In this document: one piece after another, positions 52,724-57,672 of the stretch | Numbering within the stretch: the first letter of the stretch is position 1 | Layout of the letters: each line of letters opens with the position of its first letter | Assembly (NCBI GenBank): GCA_900552945.1 | Contig: USBI01000006.1 | Span: 1-57,672 of the forward strand | Reading direction: 5' to 3' | DNA from: an uncultured Oscillospiraceae bacterium | GTDB taxonomy: Bacteria > Bacillota > Clostridia > Oscillospirales > Ruminococcaceae | Length of the DNA: 57,672 nt | Notes under the pieces: generated by a model | What the model was told of the DNA's origin: nothing | The model's database searches: none | What the model saw: only the letters and a program-made list of their open reading frames with translations | Position numbers and translations under genes: made by a program

Positions 52724-52809
52724 GTGTCTAGCCTACAATTCTATGAAAATTTTTCAAAATTTAAAACAAAGCTGCTCAACCGAGAGGCTTTGTGAAAATC
52801 AATTTAAGG

Positions 52810-52838
52810 TTTACAAACGCTCTGAAATTCGATATAAT
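52810..52838 (+). promoter_or_regulatory. sigma-A-like promoter of the orphan kinase-like gene
   Basis: TTTACA (52810-52815) and TATAAT (52833-52838) with a 17-base spacer on the plus strand. Confidence 0.7.
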
Positions 52839-52859
52839 TATATTTAAATATGCGTTTTG

Positions 52860-52866
52860 TGTCGAA
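52860..52866 (+). promoter_or_regulatory. possible Spo0A box
   Basis: TGTCGAA followed by AAA (in GTGTCGAAAAA). It matches the 7-base core of Spo0A boxes (TGTCGAA) and lies about 15 bases after the expected transcription start, where a repressor site would sit. A 7-mer alone can occur by chance. Confidence 0.35.
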
Positions 52867-52910
52867 AAATGGCATTTTTGGCCATAAAACGTTTTGTGGA
52901 GGTGAAAAAC

Positions 52911-54068
52911 ATGGAGCAACATTCTACTAGTCATTTATTCTCTCTCATCCAGTCACTCTATTCACAAACTTCATCCGCTGTTTTCATCTGCAATGCCGAA
53001 CTGGAACTTCTCTGGAAAAATGCCGCCGGTGAAACCGTTTTATCCTGCTTTCAGAAAGAAACCGCCTTACATTTGGGCGATGTATTTGACAACATCGACC
53101 TGCGTGCCATCAGCCAGAGCATCCATAACGGCGAGCCGGGGCAATCGTCTTTTTTGTACGCCGGCAATTACCAGGTGGCTCTCACATCCGCGCCTCTCTC
53201 TGACGAAACCGGGAAATACGCCATCGTAACCATTTACTGCACCCAAACAGACCCGGTATCAACAGACTCATTCGGCATAAACACCTTTCAGGCAATCAAT
53301 TCGCAAAGCTACCGCAATGCCATGTTTGGCATTTTTAACATCATCAGTGTACTTTCCAATACATTCGACCAAAAGAATATGTATAAAGAAATGCCTTATC
53401 TGAACGCGCTGGCTTACAACTGTTACAGCATTATGCGAACCAATATAAACGTTGGTGAGTACTGCGACTTTTTAAACCCAGCCAACTCAAACAGCCTGAA
53501 AAAAGAACGGGTTTACATGAACAAATTCTGCCGGCTGTTTGCGGAGAATGTCTCCCGTCTGCTATCTTCCTCTGAAATCGAATTTGAATACAACATTGAT
53601 GACCAAATGGTCACCACAATGGCAGACCTTTCAAAACTCAGCATTGCGCTGCTCAACATCATTCATAACAGCTGTGTTTTCACCAGCCCGGGAAACACCA
53701 TTCAGTTTTCTTTTAAAAAGTCAGAAAATTCCTACATCATTACCATCAGTGACAAAGGGACCGGCATCCCTCCGGAAAAACTTTCAAAAGTATTTGACCC
53801 GTTTTTCTCAGACCCATCTCTGACCGATACGACCGTAGGAAACGGCCTTGGCCTGACCGTAACGAAAAAAATCGTCGAAGCGCATCACGGAATCTGCATG
53901 ATCACAAGCGAGCTGTATCACGGAACGACCGTTTCCATCCGCTGTCCAATCGAAGACGATCCTTCTAAGGAGCTCTCTCTTTCTGCTCCCGCATCTCCCT
54001 ATTGCGCACAGCGCCTTTCGAATGAAAACATCTTCTTAGCTGAAATCGGGAATTATGTGTGCTATTGA
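52911..54068 (+). CDS. orphan histidine-kinase-like protein (PAS-like and HATPase domains)
   Basis: A 385-residue protein, start at ATG 52911 behind GGAGGTG. Residues about 15-110 resemble a PAS-like sensor ('AVFICNAELELLWKNAAGETVL', 'LTSAPLSDETGKYAIVTIY'). The C-terminal ATPase has N-box 'LLNIIHNSCVFTSPG', G1 'ISDKGTGIPPEKLSKVFDPFF' and G2 'VGNGLGLTVTKKIVEAHHG'. No clear H-box histidine precedes the ATPase: the segment 'NSQSYRNAMFGIFNII' has the RN.M/L pattern of an H-box but Gln-Ser in place of the His-Glu. No response regulator lies next to it. It is cytoplasmic (no signal peptide or membrane helix). Confidence 0.85.
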   Translation: MEQHSTSHLFSLIQSLYSQTSSAVFICNAELELLWKNAAGETVLSCFQKETALHLGDVFDNIDLRAISQSIHNGEPGQSSFLYAGNYQVALTSAPLSDETGKYAIVTIYCTQTDPVSTDSFGINTFQAINSQSYRNAMFGIFNIISVLSNTFDQKNMYKEMPYLNALAYNCYSIMRTNINVGEYCDFLNPANSNSLKKERVYMNKFCRLFAENVSRLLSSSEIEFEYNIDDQMVTTMADLSKLSIALLNIIHNSCVFTSPGNTIQFSFKKSENSYIITISDKGTGIPPEKLSKVFDPFFSDPSLTDTTVGNGLGLTVTKKIVEAHHGICMITSELYHGTTVSIRCPIEDDPSKELSLSAPASPYCAQRLSNENIFLAEIGNYVCY

Positions 54069-54131
54069 CGCCGGGCTGAACGCGCCGACCATTTCAACGA
54101 TTTAACCCCTCGGCCTTCATACACCAACTGA

Positions 54132-54171
54132 AAAAGAAAAAAAGCTCCGTCTTTTCTGACGGAGCTTTTTT
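54132..54171. terminator. bidirectional terminator between the kinase-like gene and eno
   Basis: AAAAAGCTCCGTC/GACGGAGCTTTTT arms (54139-54170) with a 6-base loop, serving the plus-strand gene and the minus-strand eno. Confidence 0.9.
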
Positions 54172-54196
54172 ACTGCAATCATTAAATGCCTTAAAT

Positions 54197-55540
<1,344 letters not shown>

Positions 55541-55575
55541 TTACAAAAATGTCATAATCCACGCAAAAAAGTGCA

Positions 55576-55605
55576 GAATAAAAATGCGGCAGATATGCCG
55601 TACTA
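55576..55605 (+). promoter_or_regulatory. sigma-G/sigma-F-like (forespore) promoter
   Basis: GAATA (55576-55580), 18-base spacer and CGTACTA (55599-55605), close to the sigma-G consensus GHATR-18-CATHMTA with one mismatch. It lies 20 bases before the start codon of the PdaA-like gene, whose Bacillus counterpart is known to be sigma-G dependent. Confidence 0.6.
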
Positions 55606-55624
55606 AAATTGGAGGTCACAAGTT

Positions 55625-56557
55625 ATGAAAAAGTTCTTGATCGTTGGCTTCATTTTTGCACTCTGCCTTTGCTTTACCGGCTGTAACAACCCGGATGGCA
55701 ACATTGACAGCAGCACATCCAGTTCTGACACCATCTCTGACGAGATCAGCGACGGCTTGAGCGATATGATGCCAAGTTCAGACAAATCCAGCGAATCCCA
55801 CAGCAGTTCTACCGATTCCGATTCCCAGCCGGCTAATACTCAGCCGGCTGAGATCGATGTAGAAGCACTTTCCTGTCTGGACAACACCAAAAAATGCTGG
55901 GGACAAGGGAAAAATGTGGATGAAACAAACCGGCCGACCGGCTGTTTGCAATACCAGGACCTCTATGGAGATTACGACGCCTATTTTATCGGGGAACAGG
56001 AAAAAAACATCTACCTGACCTTTGACGAAGGATATGAAAACGGCTATACTTCGCAAATTCTGGATACCTTAAAAGAAAAGGAAGTTAGTGCCGTTTTTTT
56101 CGTAACATATGACTACTGCGACCGCAACCCGGATTTAGTCAAACGCATGATTCAGGAAGGGCACGTTGTGGGAAACCACAGCTGGTCCCATCCGTCCATG
56201 CCCACGATTGACGTAGAAGAAGCGGCGGACGAAATTTTAAAGCTGCATGATTATGTAAAAGAAAATTTCTCTTATGAAATGACCCTGTTCCGCCCGCCGA
56301 TGGGTGAATTCTCCGAACAAACACTGGCGCTTACCCAGCAGCTGGGCTATAAATCGGTTTTCTGGAGCTACGCGTATGAAGACTGGGACCCAGACAACCA
56401 GATGGGCGCCGAAGCCGCGTTTGAAAAAACCACCGCGGCTGAACACGAAGGAGCGATTTACCTGCTCCACGCTGTTTCCAAAGATAACGCCGAAATTTTA
56501 GGCGATCTGATTGACGATATGAGAGCGAACGGATATACACTCAAAGCTCTCGCATAA
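55625..56557 (+). CDS. PdaA-like polysaccharide deacetylase lipoprotein
   Basis: A 310-residue NodB-fold deacetylase. Residues 1-20 are a lipoprotein signal with the lipobox 'LCFTGC' (Cys20), then a Ser-rich linker to about residue 80. The catalytic domain shows 'YLTFDEGYENGYTSQIL' (acidic base), 'AVFFVTYDYC', 'VVGNHSWSHPSMPTI' (metal-binding H...H) and 'LFRPPMGEFSEQTL' and 'IYLLHAVSKDNAEIL'. This matches PdaA-type enzymes, which deacetylate muramic acid for muramic-lactam of the spore cortex. The forespore-like promoter fits that role. GGAGG precedes the start. Confidence 0.88.
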   Translation: MKKFLIVGFIFALCLCFTGCNNPDGNIDSSTSSSDTISDEISDGLSDMMPSSDKSSESHSSSTDSDSQPANTQPAEIDVEALSCLDNTKKCWGQGKNVDETNRPTGCLQYQDLYGDYDAYFIGEQEKNIYLTFDEGYENGYTSQILDTLKEKEVSAVFFVTYDYCDRNPDLVKRMIQEGHVVGNHSWSHPSMPTIDVEEAADEILKLHDYVKENFSYEMTLFRPPMGEFSEQTLALTQQLGYKSVFWSYAYEDWDPDNQMGAEAAFEKTTAAEHEGAIYLLHAVSKDNAEILGDLIDDMRANGYTLKALA

Positions 56558-56593
56558 CAAAAAAGAGGTGCATTGAGAGCACCTCTTTTTTTG
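56558..56593 (+). terminator. terminator of the PdaA-like gene
   Basis: AAAAGAGGTGC/GCACCTCTTTT arms (56561-56571 and 56579-56589) with TTTTTTTG. Confidence 0.85.
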
Positions 56594-56687
56594 TTGCTTT
56601 CGTAAACGGTCTGGAAACGATAATGGCAGAAAACAAAAGTCAACCCATTAAATCGGGCAAAAGCCAAAAACAAAAACGGCTGACATA

Positions 56688-57221
56688 TTAAGGTTTACAG
56701 CGATGGGGCTGAATCCCAAGTGCCGAAAGGTAAGCATCGACCTGTCTCTGGTTTTTGAGCACCTTTGTTTTCTGAGGATACTGGTGGATGATTGCACGAT
56801 AATATCGCCTGCATTTGCGGTTGCGGCCGTCGCGCAGAATCCATTTGGCAAATTCAAAATCAAATTTCTCCTCGCATCCCGGGGCCATGCTGTCACGCAC
56901 CTGACCTTCGTTGCTGCAGAACCGGCGATAAGCACGCCGAAAACAGGTAAATCGGTTAAATTTAAGACAAATGATCTGGTCCGCCTGCTCCAGCCGCTCC
57001 TCCTGACAAAAGGACGGATAATTCCCCTCAATGACCCAACTCTGGTTTTCATTTAAAAACCGCTGGACAATCTGCCGCGCTTCGGTTTTGTCACGTTCCT
57101 TCCAGCCGGGCATAAACCGGACCTGATCCAGAAACAGAGTCTGGCAATGATAATGTTCGGAGAGTATTTTTGCCAGCGTGGATTTGCCTGCGCCGCTGTA
57201 ACCAAAAATCGCAATTTTCAC
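56688..57221 (-). CDS. P-loop kinase-like protein (adenylate kinase / topology modulation FlaR type)
   Basis: A 177-residue protein with a P-loop 'MKIAIFGYSGAGKSTLAKILSE' and 'LFLDQVRFMPGWKERD' as in the adenylate-kinase-like 'DNA topology modulation protein' family (FlaR). Further on are 'SWVIEGNYPSF' and 'ICLKFNRFTCFRRAYRRF'. The real activity of the family is unclear; it may phosphorylate a small molecule or nucleotide. It is monocistronic and lies just after the pckG terminator. Confidence 0.88.
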   Translation of the reverse strand: MKIAIFGYSGAGKSTLAKILSEHYHCQTLFLDQVRFMPGWKERDKTEARQIVQRFLNENQSWVIEGNYPSFCQEERLEQADQIICLKFNRFTCFRRAYRRFCSNEGQVRDSMAPGCEEKFDFEFAKWILRDGRNRKCRRYYRAIIHQYPQKTKVLKNQRQVDAYLSALGIQPHRCKP

Positions 57222-57249
57222 AGCAGAACTCCTTCCTCGTCTTTCAAAG

Positions 57250-57286
57250 AAAACAAATACCGGTACAGCAACGCTGTACCGGTATT
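57250..57286 (-). terminator. terminator of pckG
   Basis: Fourteen-base perfect arms AATACCGGTACAGC/GCTGTACCGGTATT (57256-57286) with TTGTTTTC on the minus strand. Confidence 0.9.
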
Positions 57287-57301
57287 AAACGCAATTACTG
57301 C

Positions 57302-57672
57302 TTATTTGTTGAGACGTTCCTCAAGAGCATCCAGCTGATCAGCAAGTTCTTTCGGCAGTCTGTCACCAAACTGTTTGTAGAACTCACGAATGCCTTCTGC
57401 TTCTTCTTTCCAGAGGTCTTTGTCAACGCTGAGCAGGTCAGCAACAACGTCGGTGCCGATTTCAAGGCCTTCCACGTTGATGTCTTCCGGTTTCGGCTCA
57501 TAACCGATTGCAGTCTCAACCGCATCCGCTTTGCCTTCGCAACGGTCGAGGATCCACATCAGGACACGCATGTTGTCACCAAAGCCCGGCCAGATGAAGT
57601 GACCTTCGTCATCGGTACGGAACCAGTTGACGTTGAAGATCTTCGGAGCTTTGTCGCCCAGCTTCTTGCCCA
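57302..57672 (-). CDS. pckG: phosphoenolpyruvate carboxykinase (GTP), C-terminal part
   Basis: The window ends inside this gene; only the last 122 residues or so are visible. They read '...APKIFNVNWFRTDDEGHFIWPGFGDNMRVLMWILDRCEGKADAVETAIGY...', the end of the GTP-dependent PEP carboxykinase (oxaloacetate/PEP interconversion). The 'NWFRTDDEGHFIWPGFGDNMRVL' segment binds nucleotide and is diagnostic. In anaerobes the enzyme serves carbon assimilation or gluconeogenesis. Confidence 0.95.
   Translation of the reverse strand, partial: GKKLGDKAPKIFNVNWFRTDDEGHFIWPGFGDNMRVLMWILDRCEGKADAVETAIGYEPKPEDINVEGLEIGTDVVADLLSVDKDLWKEEAEGIREFYKQFGDRLPKELADQLDALEERLNK

Overview
The window reads as chromosomal DNA of an endospore-forming, anaerobic Clostridia-type Firmicute, probably Oscillospirales/Ruminococcaceae-like. 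The evidence is a spoIIAA-spoIIAB-sigF operon, a SigH-like sigma factor, a PdaA-like deacetylase with a sigma-G-like promoter, T-box and TPP leader RNAs, a rubrerythrin, RqcH, and GTP-type PEP carboxykinase. The family calls come from reading the protein sequences; no database search was run. Almost every gene lies on the minus strand.

Region 1 (1-12300) looks like one end of an integrative conjugative element of the kind common in gut Clostridia. From high to low coordinate, which is the direction of transcription, it holds: a candidate oriT, a parM-parR type segregation pair, a ribbon-helix-helix protein with a long acidic tail, a C5 cytosine DNA methyltransferase, an amidoligase and gamma-glutamylcyclotransferase pair, a 1405-residue thioester/Cna_B adhesin with its own class B sortase, three small cargo genes (30, 81 and 130 residues), and metK. 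The transfer machinery and integrase must lie to the left of the window, if they are present. The element ends beside the 3' end of ssrA (tmRNA), a classic integration site.

Region 2 (12300-29500) is core chromosome. ssrA and smpB (trans-translation) sit with an esterase, then recR-ybaB-dnaX with the SRP RNA gene upstream, the spoIIA operon, folC-valS under a valine T-box, rqcH (ribosome quality control), nif3-like and trmK, an MFS protein and small metal/redox-type proteins.

Region 3 (29500-38700) holds sigH-like, a membrane-anchored unknown, rubrerythrin under a palindromic operator-like promoter, an HD hydrolase, uvrC, ptsH (HPr), and the ylxM-ffh and rpsP-khpA-rimM-trmD block. In this block rimM is frameshifted and rplS does not follow trmD.

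Region 4 (38700-57672) holds a large beta-helix-like surface protein split by a frameshift, a TPP-riboswitch-controlled thiT whose start codon is out of frame, a THUMP methyltransferase, a fumarase alpha subunit coupled to an amidohydrolase, an MFS protein, a vitamin B6-type ECF S-component with its kinase, a 58-residue peptide, GNAT, gap, an orphan histidine-kinase-like protein without an obvious phosphoacceptor histidine, eno, a PdaA-like lipoprotein deacetylase, a small nucleotide kinase-like protein and the end of pckG. The three frameshifts (rimM, surface protein, thiT) are each repaired by adding one base to a short homopolymer. That pattern suggests sequence errors at least as much as real mutations.

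The most interesting accessory content is the element's cargo: SAM synthesis beside DNA methylation, an amide-bond-forming and gamma-glutamyl-cleaving enzyme pair, and a covalent host- or cell-binding adhesin with a dedicated sortase.
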